64,000 nt of DNA from Tractidigestivibacter scatoligenes (GTDB taxonomy: Bacteria > Actinomycetota > Coriobacteriia > Coriobacteriales > Atopobiaceae): assembly GCF_001494635.1 (NCBI RefSeq), contig NZ_LOJF01000001.1, positions 930,001-994,000 of the forward strand, given 5' to 3'. Both the position numbers and the translations under genes were made by a program. Positions within the stretch are counted from its first letter, which is position 1. Each line of letters begins with the position of its first letter. Below are positions 26,422-33,642 of this stretch, one piece after another. The notes below the pieces were generated by a model. The model made no database searches, was not told the DNA's origin, and saw only the letters and a list, made by a program, of their open reading frames with translations.

Positions 26422-27894
26422 ATGGGCAAGGTCGGAGCTTACATCGACCTCGGAAGGGTCGCCCACGGCGAGAGGCCCGCAGCCGAGACGCTCAAGGACT
26501 TTGGCGAGTTTGCCGTGCCGCTGGACGAGAAGGGCCAGCGCTCGCAGGCCAGTCGCTGCATGTACTGTGGCGTGGCGTTCTGCCAGACGGGCTTCTCGTT
26601 TGGCAAGGCGCGCAGCTCGGGATGCCCGCTGCACAACCTGATCCCCGAGTGGAACGACCTCATGTGGCGCGGCATGTGGACCGACGCCGCTGAGCGCCTG
26701 GCGCTCACCAACCCGCTCCCCGAGTTCACGAGCCGCGTGTGCCCCGCTCCCTGCGAGGCCGCGTGCAACCTGGGCCTTGAGGACGAGCCCACCACCATCA
26801 AGGACGACGAGCGTGCCATCTCCGATCACGAGTGGGCTGCGGGCGGCCCCGCGCCGCTTGCGCCTGCCGCTGAGGACGCACCCCGCGTCGCCGTGGTTGG
26901 GTCCGGCCCCGCCGGCCTGGCTACATCGTGGGAGCTCGCGCGCCGCGGCGCGCGCGTGACGCTCTTCGAGCGCCATGACCGTGCGGGCGGCCTGCTCATG
27001 TATGGCATCCCCAACATGAAGCTTCCCAAGGAGGTCGTTAAGCGCAGGCTCGACCTCATGGAGAAGAGCGGCATCGAGATTCGCTGCGGTGCCGACGCCA
27101 CCTCGCCCGAGGTTGCGGCTGAGCTTGCGGGCTTCGACGCCGTGGTTGTGGCTGCGGGCGCAGCTCAGGCGCGCGGCCTGCGCGTCCCCGGTGCGGACAA
27201 CCCTAACGTGGTCTTTGCTGTGGACTACCTTACGGCGCAGACTAAGGCCCTGCTCGACGGTCATGCGGAAACGCCGGCGGTGAGCGCCAAAGGCAAGGAC
27301 GTGGTGGTTATCGGCGGTGGCGACACCGGCACCGACTGCGTTGCAACGGCGCTGCGCCAGCACGCAAAGAGCGTCCACCAGCTGGAGTTCCTGCCGGCCC
27401 CGCCCGAGGTCCGCGCTGCCTCCAACCAGTGGCCCGAGTGGCCCAACGTCAAGAAGACCGACTACGGTCAGGTCGAGGCAGAGCTTGTGCAGGGCGCTGA
27501 CCCGCGCAGCTGGGCAACGAACACCCTCGAAGTGCTCGAGGACGAGAACGGCGGCATCCGTGGCCTTCGCGTGGTCTCGCTCGACTGGTCGCATGGCAAG
27601 CCTGAGCCCATCGAGGGCTCTGAGCGCGAGATTCCCGCGCAGCTAGTCCTTCTCGCCATGGGCTTCACCGGCCCCGAGGCCTCGGTCTATGACGCGCTGG
27701 GCGTCACGACTGAGGAGGTGCGTGGTGGCGTGAGGCCCAAGCTCGCCGCTGCGGGCTCGCACCGCACCGTGGGAGAGGGCAAGGTGCCCGTCTTTGCCGC
27801 CGGCGATGCGCGTTCGGGCTCGTCGCTCGTGGTTGCCGCTATCTCCGACGGCCTTGCCTGCGCCGGCGAGGTTGCTAGCGAGTTGGGGCTCTAG
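26422..27894 (+). CDS. gltD: Glutamate synthase, small subunit
   Basis: A 490-aa GOGAT beta subunit that feeds electrons from NAD(P)H through FAD and two 4Fe-4S clusters to GltB. The N-terminal cluster region has CMYCGVAFCQ, and CPAPCEAACNLG near residue 110; FAD is bound at VVGSGPAGLATSWELARRG near residue 155 and the nucleotide at VVIGGGDTGTDC near residue 295; the C-terminal FAAGDARSGSSLVV closes the FAD site. Together with the class III glutamine synthetase 10 kb away this completes ammonium assimilation. Confidence 0.97.
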   Translation: MGKVGAYIDLGRVAHGERPAAETLKDFGEFAVPLDEKGQRSQASRCMYCGVAFCQTGFSFGKARSSGCPLHNLIPEWNDLMWRGMWTDAAERLALTNPLPEFTSRVCPAPCEAACNLGLEDEPTTIKDDERAISDHEWAAGGPAPLAPAAEDAPRVAVVGSGPAGLATSWELARRGARVTLFERHDRAGGLLMYGIPNMKLPKEVVKRRLDLMEKSGIEIRCGADATSPEVAAELAGFDAVVVAAGAAQARGLRVPGADNPNVVFAVDYLTAQTKALLDGHAETPAVSAKGKDVVVIGGGDTGTDCVATALRQHAKSVHQLEFLPAPPEVRAASNQWPEWPNVKKTDYGQVEAELVQGADPRSWATNTLEVLEDENGGIRGLRVVSLDWSHGKPEPIEGSEREIPAQLVLLAMGFTGPEASVYDALGVTTEEVRGGVRPKLAAAGSHRTVGEGKVPVFAAGDARSGSSLVVAAISDGLACAGEVASELGL

Positions 27895-27903
27895 GGGGGT
27901 CTT

Positions 27904-27937
27904 CTCGGCCGGTTCTGCGTGGGGCCGGCCGAGCGCT
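27904..27937 (+). terminator. Terminator of gltBD
   Basis: CTCGGCCGG (27904-27912) pairs with CCGGCCGAG (27925-27933), followed by CGCTTTT, 9 nt after the gltD stop. Confidence 0.65.
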
Positions 27938-28010
27938 TTTGGGATCGCTGCCTGGCGCGCTTCTCGCCACCCGCCTGTTCCACTTCTCGTTCCCGATTGG
28001 AGGAAAGGCC

Positions 28011-28343
28011 ATGTCACACGCCTCGTCCGCACCGCTCAGGATGACCGAGATGCGAGAGAGGCATCTCTCGCTCAAAAGAAGTGGGGCCCGGCGCGCAGAT
28101 GCCGCAGCCGGGAGGGACGGCCTGCTGTGGTCCTCGCCGGACGCGCAGGGCGAGCCCAACAAGCTCCTATGGATGGAGGGCGGCGTCGAGAAGGATGCGC
28201 CCGACCTTGACGAGCCAACAAGGACGTGGCTCGAGGAATCGTCCGAGTGGACGGGCTCTACCGCTGGAGCTGCAGGCGGCACCGACAGTGCCGGCGATGG
28301 GGGAGAGGACCCCACACCCCCCAACACCCTCGTGTGGCTATGA
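28011..28343 (+). CDS. Hypothetical protein, 110 aa, low complexity
   Basis: ATG 28011 is preceded by GGAGGAAAGG at good spacing. The predicted protein is hydrophilic and acidic in its second half (ESSEWTGSTAGAAGGTDSAG), with no membrane segment and no family that I recognise. Its stop TGA is the first part of the 31-bp palindrome at 28340. Ribosome site and position favour a real gene, but composition is weak, and translation of a non-coding stretch is possible. Confidence 0.4.
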   Translation: MSHASSAPLRMTEMRERHLSLKRSGARRADAAAGRDGLLWSSPDAQGEPNKLLWMEGGVEKDAPDLDEPTRTWLEESSEWTGSTAGAAGGTDSAGDGGEDPTPPNTLVWL

Positions 28344-28370
28344 GACAAAGGGACAGTCCCTTTGTCTCAT
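28340..28370. repeat. 31-bp palindrome (ATGAGACAAAGGGAC family), copy 1
   Basis: ATGAGACAAAGGGAC, central A, and the exact complement: a perfect palindrome. It supplies the TGA of the upstream small gene. Four further copies are at 36442, 55692, 61452 and 61495. The hairpin with 3' TTTGTCTCAT may act as a two-way transcription barrier. Confidence 0.75.
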
Positions 28371-28391
28371 GTTGGCAACTATCGCGTTTAA

Positions 28392-28560
28392 CTTGAGCCC
28401 TCTGGCGTCAAAACGACGCCGGAGGGCTCATCTCGTACGGAATCGCGTCGGAAAGACTCGCTCGGGCGTCGTTGCGAGCCGGGGGTACGTTGCCGCAGCA
28501 AGTACGTTCCAAATCCACGCTTCGGGGTCGTTTGGCGCCGGGGCCGCCTTTCCGCGGCTG
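28392..28560. repeat. Hairpin repeat array, locus 4
   Basis: Units: GAGCCCTCTGGCGTC/GACGCCGGAGGGCTC with tail ATCTCGTACGGAATC; then GGGGGTACGTTGCCGCAGCAAGTACGT; then a GGGGTCGTTTGGCGCCGGGG stem. Clear member of the CGCAGCAA/CGTAC family, between the small gene and the flavodoxin promoter. Confidence 0.55.
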
Positions 28561-28589
28561 ACAATTTCCAAGATGGACCGGCATGCCGC

Positions 28590-28620
28590 TTGACCTAAAC
28601 CTAACTTCAGGTCACAGAAT
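28590..28620 (+). promoter_or_regulatory. MerR-type promoter upstream of flavodoxin/alcohol dehydrogenase genes
   Basis: TTGACC (28590-28595) and CAGAAT (28615-28620) are 19 bp apart, the over-long spacer typical of promoters twisted into activity by MerR-family regulators. The spacer contains the inverted repeat GACCT...AGGTC (GACCTAAACCTAACTTCAGG) expected for a MerR dimer. It would drive the flavodoxin (start 28679) and then the alcohol dehydrogenase. No merR gene is in the window. Confidence 0.65.
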
Positions 28621-28678
28621 GGCACGCAAGGGCGCTTCCGCCCCATGAGCCCCTTGTGCACAAGAAAGGACATGCCCG

Positions 28679-29158
28679 ATGAACTAGTCACTAGTTGCGT
28701 ACTTCAGCGCCACCGGCACAACGGAGGGGGCGGCAAATGCCCTTACCAAGGCTGCGAGGGCAGACCTTTACCGCATTACGCCTGCACAGCCCTATTCCAG
28801 CCGGGACCTCAACTGGAACAACTCCTCGAGCAGGTCGTCTGTCGAGATGGGCAATGACTCCGCCCGCCCTGCACTGGCCCAGGCCGCACCGGACCTCTCC
28901 CCGTACGACGTGGTCTTTGTGGGCTTTCCCATCTGGTGGTACGTGGAACCCCGCATTGTCGACACGTTTCTGGAGGCCTGCGACCTTGGAGGGAAGGCCG
29001 TGGTCCCCTTTGCGACAAGCGGGAGCAGCGGAATCCACCGCGCAGCCAGCCGTGTGCGCGACATTGTCCCCCAGGCACGCGTGCTCGATGGCCGCATGAT
29101 GAACGACAGGCCCTCTACCAGCGAGCTCGAGGCCTGGATTCGGGGCCTTGGGCTCTAG
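28679..29158 (+). pseudogene. Flavodoxin-like protein with amber at codon 3
   Basis: A 159-codon frame whose product would be a short-chain flavodoxin: LVAYFSATGTTEGAANAL is the FMN phosphate loop near the N terminus, VVFVGFPIWWYVEPRIVDTF the flavin loop near residue 80, and VVPFATSGSSGI follows. ATG 28679 has AAAGGA at proper spacing, but codon 3 is TAG (ATG AAC TAG TCA CTA GTT). There is no other ATG, GTG or TTG in this frame before 28847, which would lose the phosphate loop. Lys (AAG) is the likely ancestral codon. Either a recent nonsense mutation, a base-call error, or readthrough. Confidence 0.7.
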
Positions 29159-29213
29159 GCCTACCCGCCACAAATGCCATACCAGCCATATCAAAAAGAC
29201 GAGAGGAACCATC

Positions 29214-30380
29214 ATGCTCGGAAACTTTACGTACGAGAACCCCTGCCGCGTGCACTTTGGCCCCAACGCCCTGGACGACCTGCCCGGCGAGCTGGCCAAG
29301 TTTGGCCCCAAGGTGTTGCTCACCTACGGTGGTGGCTCCATCAAGCGCAACGGCCTGTACGACAAGGTGATCTCAGCGCTCGCTGCCGCCGGCAAGACCG
29401 TGGTCGAGGTGCCCGGCGTCATGTCCAACCCCACCGCCGACAAGCTTCGCGAGGGCGCCCGCGTCGCTCGTGAGAACGACGTCGATCTTATCCTGGCCGT
29501 GGGCGGCGGCTCCACCATCGACTACGCCAAGGGCGTCTCGGTCTCCGCCTGGACCGAGGGCGACCCCTGGGAGCACCTCTACCTGCACATGGAGCAGCCC
29601 ACCGGCAAGGTCATCCCCGTGGGCGACGTGCTCACCATGAGCGGCACCGGCTCGGAGACGAACGCTGGCTCCGTCATCACCAACCACGAGCAGGGCCTCA
29701 AGATCGGCCACGTCTTTGGCCCCGAGGTGATGCCCAAGTTTGCCATCGTGAATCCCGAACTCACCTTTACCGTGCCCGGCTACCAGATGAAGGCCGGCAT
29801 CTTCGATGCCTTCAACCACATCCAGGAGCAGTACTTCTCCGGCACTGATGACAACACCTCCGACTACATGGCCGAGGGCCTCATGCGCAGCCTCGTGCAC
29901 GCCAGCCGCATCGCGGTGAAGGACCCCACCAACTACGAGGCGCGCTCCAACATCAGCTGGGCGTGCACCTGGGCGCTCAACACGCTCATCGCCTGTGGCA
30001 AGTCAACCGACTGGGAGGTTCACATGCTGGGCCAGGCCATCGGTGCGGTGACTGACGCCACGCACGGTATGACCCTCTCCGCCGTGGCGCTGCCCTACTA
30101 TCGCCTTGTCATGCCCTATGGCGTCGAGAAGTTCGCGCGCTTTGCTACCAGCGTATTTGACGTGCCCGCTGAGGGCCGCACAACCCAGCAGCTTGCCGAG
30201 GCTGGCCTTGAGGCTCTGAGTGCCTGGATGGACGAGATTGGCGTGGTGCGCCACTCGAGCGAGCTGGGCCTCACCGAGGAACTCATCCCCGCTGCCGTGA
30301 AGGCAACCATCATTCTGGATGGCGGCTACCACAAGCTCACGACCGGCGAGGTTGCGCAGATCTTCCGAGCGAGTCTGTAG
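29214..30380 (+). CDS. Iron-containing alcohol dehydrogenase (butanol dehydrogenase/YqhD-like)
   Basis: A 388-aa group III dehydrogenase that reduces aldehydes with NAD(P)H. The nucleotide site is VGGGSTIDYAKG near residue 95; metal ligands are the Asp and His in GIFDAFNHIQEQY near residue 197 and two His in the HMLGQAIGAVTDATHGM stretch. ATG 29214 has GAGAGGAACC upstream. It follows the flavodoxin by 55 nt on the same strand and probably shares the MerR-type promoter, suggesting a reactive-aldehyde or electrophile response, as known for MerR/AdhR-controlled alcohol dehydrogenases. Confidence 0.9.
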   Translation: MLGNFTYENPCRVHFGPNALDDLPGELAKFGPKVLLTYGGGSIKRNGLYDKVISALAAAGKTVVEVPGVMSNPTADKLREGARVARENDVDLILAVGGGSTIDYAKGVSVSAWTEGDPWEHLYLHMEQPTGKVIPVGDVLTMSGTGSETNAGSVITNHEQGLKIGHVFGPEVMPKFAIVNPELTFTVPGYQMKAGIFDAFNHIQEQYFSGTDDNTSDYMAEGLMRSLVHASRIAVKDPTNYEARSNISWACTWALNTLIACGKSTDWEVHMLGQAIGAVTDATHGMTLSAVALPYYRLVMPYGVEKFARFATSVFDVPAEGRTTQQLAEAGLEALSAWMDEIGVVRHSSELGLTEELIPAAVKATIILDGGYHKLTTGEVAQIFRASL

Positions 30381-30404
30381 TCCCGCCTCCGTCTCCCCCT
30401 CCCG

Positions 30405-30483
30405 TTCTTTATCGGAGTCTGAGAATCTCGCCAAAATCTACCTGCGGAAACGTCGAGAAGATTCTCAGAAACCGATAAAGAAT
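30405..30483. repeat. 79-bp inverted-repeat element with internal ACCTGCGG box
   Basis: TTCTTTATCGG-N2-TCTGAGAATCT at 30405-30428 is mirrored by its near-complement ending at 30483 (two mismatches over 24 bp). The ~30-nt loop reads CCAAAATCTACCTGCGGAAAC. Located between two convergent genes, so it may terminate both. Same internal box as the 150- and 101-bp elements, different termini. Confidence 0.55.
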
Positions 30484-30518
30484 GTGGGGGGGATGGTCTC
30501 ACGTGGACGTGGCCGTCC

Positions 30519-31439
30519 CTACGCCGGGCGACCGTCGTAGTTGAGGCCGCCCACAATGGCTTCGAAGCGCTGCTTGTCCCCGCGCACGAACGCCTCGGCC
30601 AGCTGCGGGTACGTCACAAGAGCCTCCTCGAACAGATCGGCAAAGCTCGCGTGGCGCTTCTCGCCCGTAAAGGGGTTGGCCCACTCGCGGCGCTCGAGGT
30701 TCGCCGATGCACACTCGTCCGACTCGGTTACGCGGTGGGCAAACGCCTCCGCCATGGAGTGCGGCCGCGCCAGGCGCTCAACCGCCCCAATGAGGCGCGT
30801 CTTTGGCGAGTCCGCCGGCTCGATCCGGCGGTACACCCATTGGTAGTCGCTCACTGCTGCACCGTACTCCTCGGGTCCAACGTTGAGGCCAAAGACGGCA
30901 AGCGCCACCTGCGAGAAGATCGTCCCGCCAACGCGGTCGATGCGCCCCGTGCGCATGAGATCAGAGGCTGGGTGGTGCTCGAGCACCGTCACGTGGCGCT
31001 TCTCCCAGAGAATCCAGGAGTCTATGTCGCTCTCGATGATTGCGTGAATCTCGTGCGAGGCGTCGGAGAGGCCGGGCTGCTCCAGCAGCGCGTACTGCTG
31101 CGCGTAGATCATGGGGTGTGCTGTGCGGTCCAGCACGTAATGGCCGAGAAGCCCCAGCGCAAACGCCCTGCCAATCCGCTCGTCCTCGAGGGGCAGGTGT
31201 CCCACCGAGGAGCGAATGTCGCCAAACGCATCGGTGACGTGACTGGCGTGCATGTCGTGCGCGAGGTGACGGCATGCGGCAACGCGTGCCGGGATGGTAC
31301 GGAAGCGCACGAAGAAGGGATCCGGGCCCTCGTTGCCCAGAAGGAAGGCGAGAAGTTCCTCCTCGCCGTCGACAAGGCCCTCGGGAAGACGCTGTGCCGC
31401 GTCCTCACCAAAGATGTGATGCGTTATCAGAGAGGGCAT
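30519..31439 (-). CDS. Zinc-dependent phospholipase C-like protein
   Basis: A 306-aa protein resembling the zinc-dependent phospholipase C/S1-P1 nuclease-like family common in anaerobic Gram-positives. It starts MPSLITHHIFGEDA and has HLAHDMHASHVTDAFGDI near residue 80 and LGLLGHYVLDRTAHPMIY near residue 115, with regularly spaced His/Asp of the zinc site. No signal peptide, so cytosolic, unlike secreted phospholipases. ATG 31439 has GGAG 7 nt upstream; the longer frame to 31496 is less likely. Substrate unknown. Confidence 0.75.
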   Translation of the reverse strand: MPSLITHHIFGEDAAQRLPEGLVDGEEELLAFLLGNEGPDPFFVRFRTIPARVAACRHLAHDMHASHVTDAFGDIRSSVGHLPLEDERIGRAFALGLLGHYVLDRTAHPMIYAQQYALLEQPGLSDASHEIHAIIESDIDSWILWEKRHVTVLEHHPASDLMRTGRIDRVGGTIFSQVALAVFGLNVGPEEYGAAVSDYQWVYRRIEPADSPKTRLIGAVERLARPHSMAEAFAHRVTESDECASANLERREWANPFTGEKRHASFADLFEEALVTYPQLAEAFVRGDKQRFEAIVGGLNYDGRPA

Positions 31440-31616
31440 GCTCGCGCTCCTTGGGTACGCCATGCAGGCCGCGCCCACGGCCAGCAACGGATGCAAATCA
31501 AGCCTTTAGGATAATCTAACTCGTGCGTTTTGGGGAGCGGTACAGCCATTACCTTACGTTGCGATTGCTTGGGTAGCATTAAGAGCTTGATTGTCGTCTG
31601 CCTTCAGGGAGTCAGA

Positions 31617-32183
31617 TTGAGCCTGCTGGAGATTGTCGTACTCGGCCTCGCCCTCTCAGCGGACGCATTCTCGGTCACTATCTCGAACACCTTTGCCTAC
31701 AGGAACGAGCGCATCTCCAGGCTCGCGCTCATGCCGGTCTTCTTTGGTGTCTTCCAGGCACTCATGCCCGTTGCTGGCTACTATCTGGGCGGTGTCGCGG
31801 CGGACTTCATCGAGAGCTATGCGGGCATCGTAACCCTGGTCATTCTGGGCATCATCGGCGGCAACATGGTGCGCGAGGGCGTCTCGTCCATTCGCGCGTG
31901 CCGTAACTGCGAGCCCGCGCCCACGAAGGGGAGGCTTACCCTCTGGATCCTCTTCGTCCAGGCCATCGCCACCGCCATCGACGCCTTTGCGGTTGGCGTT
32001 TCGCTGCGCGCGCAGGCCGTTGACCTGGTCTTCTCGGTGTGCACCATCGGCCTTACCACTGCCATCTGCTGCGTCATCGCGCTGGCGCTTGGGCGCAAGC
32101 TGGGCACGATCCTCGGCGACCGCGCCGAGATCCTTGGCGGCTGCGTGCTTATCGGCATTGGCATCAAGGCGCTGCTGGCATAA
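31617..32183 (+). CDS. mntP: Manganese efflux pump MntP
   Basis: A 188-aa, six-helix inner membrane protein exporting Mn(II). Both halves carry the MntP motif: GLALSADAFSVTISN near residue 8 and AIATAIDAFAVGVSL near residue 115, with the essential Asp in each. TTG 31617 gives the normal length and has CAGGGAG just before; the ATG at 31530 would add 29 residues of poor match. A yybP-ykoY manganese riboswitch would be expected upstream but I cannot confirm one. Confidence 0.88.
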   Translation: MSLLEIVVLGLALSADAFSVTISNTFAYRNERISRLALMPVFFGVFQALMPVAGYYLGGVAADFIESYAGIVTLVILGIIGGNMVREGVSSIRACRNCEPAPTKGRLTLWILFVQAIATAIDAFAVGVSLRAQAVDLVFSVCTIGLTTAICCVIALALGRKLGTILGDRAEILGGCVLIGIGIKALLA

Positions 32184-32319
32184 GCCCGGCGCCGTCTCCC
32201 CATGCGAGAACAACCAAGCCCCGCTCACGGCCTCGGTATGCCGCTTAGGGGGACCCTCTCCCTCGGTAATCGAATTCTGTAAGAAAAATAAACGAGAAGT
32301 GTAAAGCTTGATAAAAGAA

Positions 32320-32398
32320 CCAAGGCTACGTGGCCTTGGGGGCATAGGGAGAGCCGCGGCATGCCACGGCGCAACGTAGCGGGCCTCAGGAAGGCCCG
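32320..32398 (+). promoter_or_regulatory. Foldable leader upstream of the ABC importer
   Basis: Four complementary sets lie within 80 nt: CCAAGGC/GCCTTGG (32320-32339), GCTACGT (32325-32331) with ACGTAGC (32374-32380), the GCCGCGGCATGCCACGGC hairpin (32353-32370), and CGGGCCT/AGGCCCG (32380-32398). The first two are mutually exclusive, so two folds are possible. The last hairpin ends 17 nt before the start codon and could mask the ribosome site. No known riboswitch consensus matched. The rest of 32184-32319 is AT-rich and probably holds the promoter. Confidence 0.4.
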
Positions 32399-32415
32399 TC
32401 GGATTGGGGTGTCTC

Positions 32416-33573
32416 ATGAAGAACGTATCTCGTAGGGAGTTTCTTGGCACGACTGCTGTCGCAGCAGCAGGCCTTGGCCTTGCCGCGTGCGGTGGATCAG
32501 ACACGTCGGGCTCCAGCTCCAGCGGCACCGACACCAGCTCGAGCTCCGGCTCGGACGACCTGTCCCGCATCGCGAGCGACGACGTGATCGAGGCCGCCAA
32601 GAAGGACGGTAAGCTCGTGGTCTACGGTTCCTGCGAGGAGCAGCACGTGGCCGCCTGCGCCCAGCACTTCCAGGAGCTCTTTGGCATTGAGACCTCCTAT
32701 CAGCGCCTCTCCACGGGCGAGGTCGAGTCAAAGGTGGAAGAGGAGAACGGCAACCCCTCCGCGGACGTCTGGTTTGGCGGAACCACCGATCCCTACAACG
32801 TTGCCGTGACCAAGGGCATCCTCGAGCCCTACGAGGCAAAGAACGCCTCGCACCTCATCTCGGACAAGTTCCGTGACGCCGATGGCAACTGGTACGGCAT
32901 CTACAAGGGCATCCTCGGCTTCTTCTACAACAAGGACGAGCTCGAGCGCAAGGGCCTCGATGTCCCGCAGGACTGGCCCGATCTTCTCGACGAGAAGTAC
33001 AAGGACCTCATCTGGATGTCCAACTACAACACGGCCGGCACGGCTAAGCTCATCCTCAACACCGTCATCCAGAAGTACGGCCACGACGACGGCATCAAGT
33101 ACCTGGTAGACCTGGACAAGAACGTGCAGGTCTACACCAAGAGTGGCTCTGGCCCGTCCAAGAACGTGGGCACCGGCGAGTGCACCATCGGCATCGGCTT
33201 CCTGCACGACGCCATCTACCAGATTGTCGACAACGGCTACCAGAACATCGGCCTTGTGATCCCGTCCTCCGGTGCCTCCTACGAGGTTGGCGCCACGGCC
33301 ATCTTCAAGGGCTGCAAGCACGAGAACGCCGCCAAGCTCTGGATCGAGTACGCTCTCTCGCCGCAGTGCGTTGAGCGTGCCCAGGAGGTTGGCGCCTACC
33401 AGTTCCTGGTCATCGATGACGCAAAGCAGCCGGCGGTTGTCGAGGAGTACGGCCTCGATCCCAACAACGTCATGGACTACGACTTCGAGGACGCCAAGGA
33501 GAACACCGAGCAGTACGTCTCTGACATCATGAACGCCCTCGGTGGCGGCGACGACCGCTTCCAGACCGAGTAG
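32416..33573 (+). CDS. ABC transporter substrate-binding lipoprotein (iron(III)/phosphonate type)
   Basis: A 385-aa extracellular solute-binding protein. The N terminus has a twin-arginine-like SRREFLG and a lipobox LAAC with Cys25, followed by a Ser/Thr/Gly linker to ~50. The mature part matches the AfuA/FbpA-like group 6 family (VVYGSCEEQHV, SADVWFGGT, GIYKGILGFFYNKDEL, GATAIFKGCKHENAAK). It delivers ligand to the fused permease and ATPase downstream. Ligand may be ferric iron, 2-aminoethylphosphonate or a related anion; binding residues cannot be fixed by eye. Confidence 0.87.
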   Translation: MKNVSRREFLGTTAVAAAGLGLAACGGSDTSGSSSSGTDTSSSSGSDDLSRIASDDVIEAAKKDGKLVVYGSCEEQHVAACAQHFQELFGIETSYQRLSTGEVESKVEEENGNPSADVWFGGTTDPYNVAVTKGILEPYEAKNASHLISDKFRDADGNWYGIYKGILGFFYNKDELERKGLDVPQDWPDLLDEKYKDLIWMSNYNTAGTAKLILNTVIQKYGHDDGIKYLVDLDKNVQVYTKSGSGPSKNVGTGECTIGIGFLHDAIYQIVDNGYQNIGLVIPSSGASYEVGATAIFKGCKHENAAKLWIEYALSPQCVERAQEVGAYQFLVIDDAKQPAVVEEYGLDPNNVMDYDFEDAKENTEQYVSDIMNALGGGDDRFQTE

Positions 33574-33642
33574 CACCCTGCCTTCCGCCCCGGGGCGTCG
33601 CATGCCTCGGGGCGGAGTGCGTCAAGCGAGAGGAGAGATGCC

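Noticed and set aside
22642-27594. Very long open frame (1650 codons) on the minus strand opposite gltBD
   Set aside because: It is a shadow of a GC-rich coding region: composition is His/Arg/Ala-rich without domains, while the plus strand encodes unmistakable GltB and GltD. The same applies to minus frames opposite gatB, the iron ABC genes, rpsA and others.
28672-28857. Alternative gene starting MPDELVTSCVLQ in another frame at the flavodoxin start
   Set aside because: The frame gives no recognisable protein, and the flavodoxin frame shows clear homology from the codon after the amber.
31500-31616. yybP-ykoY manganese riboswitch before mntP
   Set aside because: TTTTGGGGAGCGGTACAGCC faintly resembles its 5' core, but the rest of the conserved core is missing and the leader is short.
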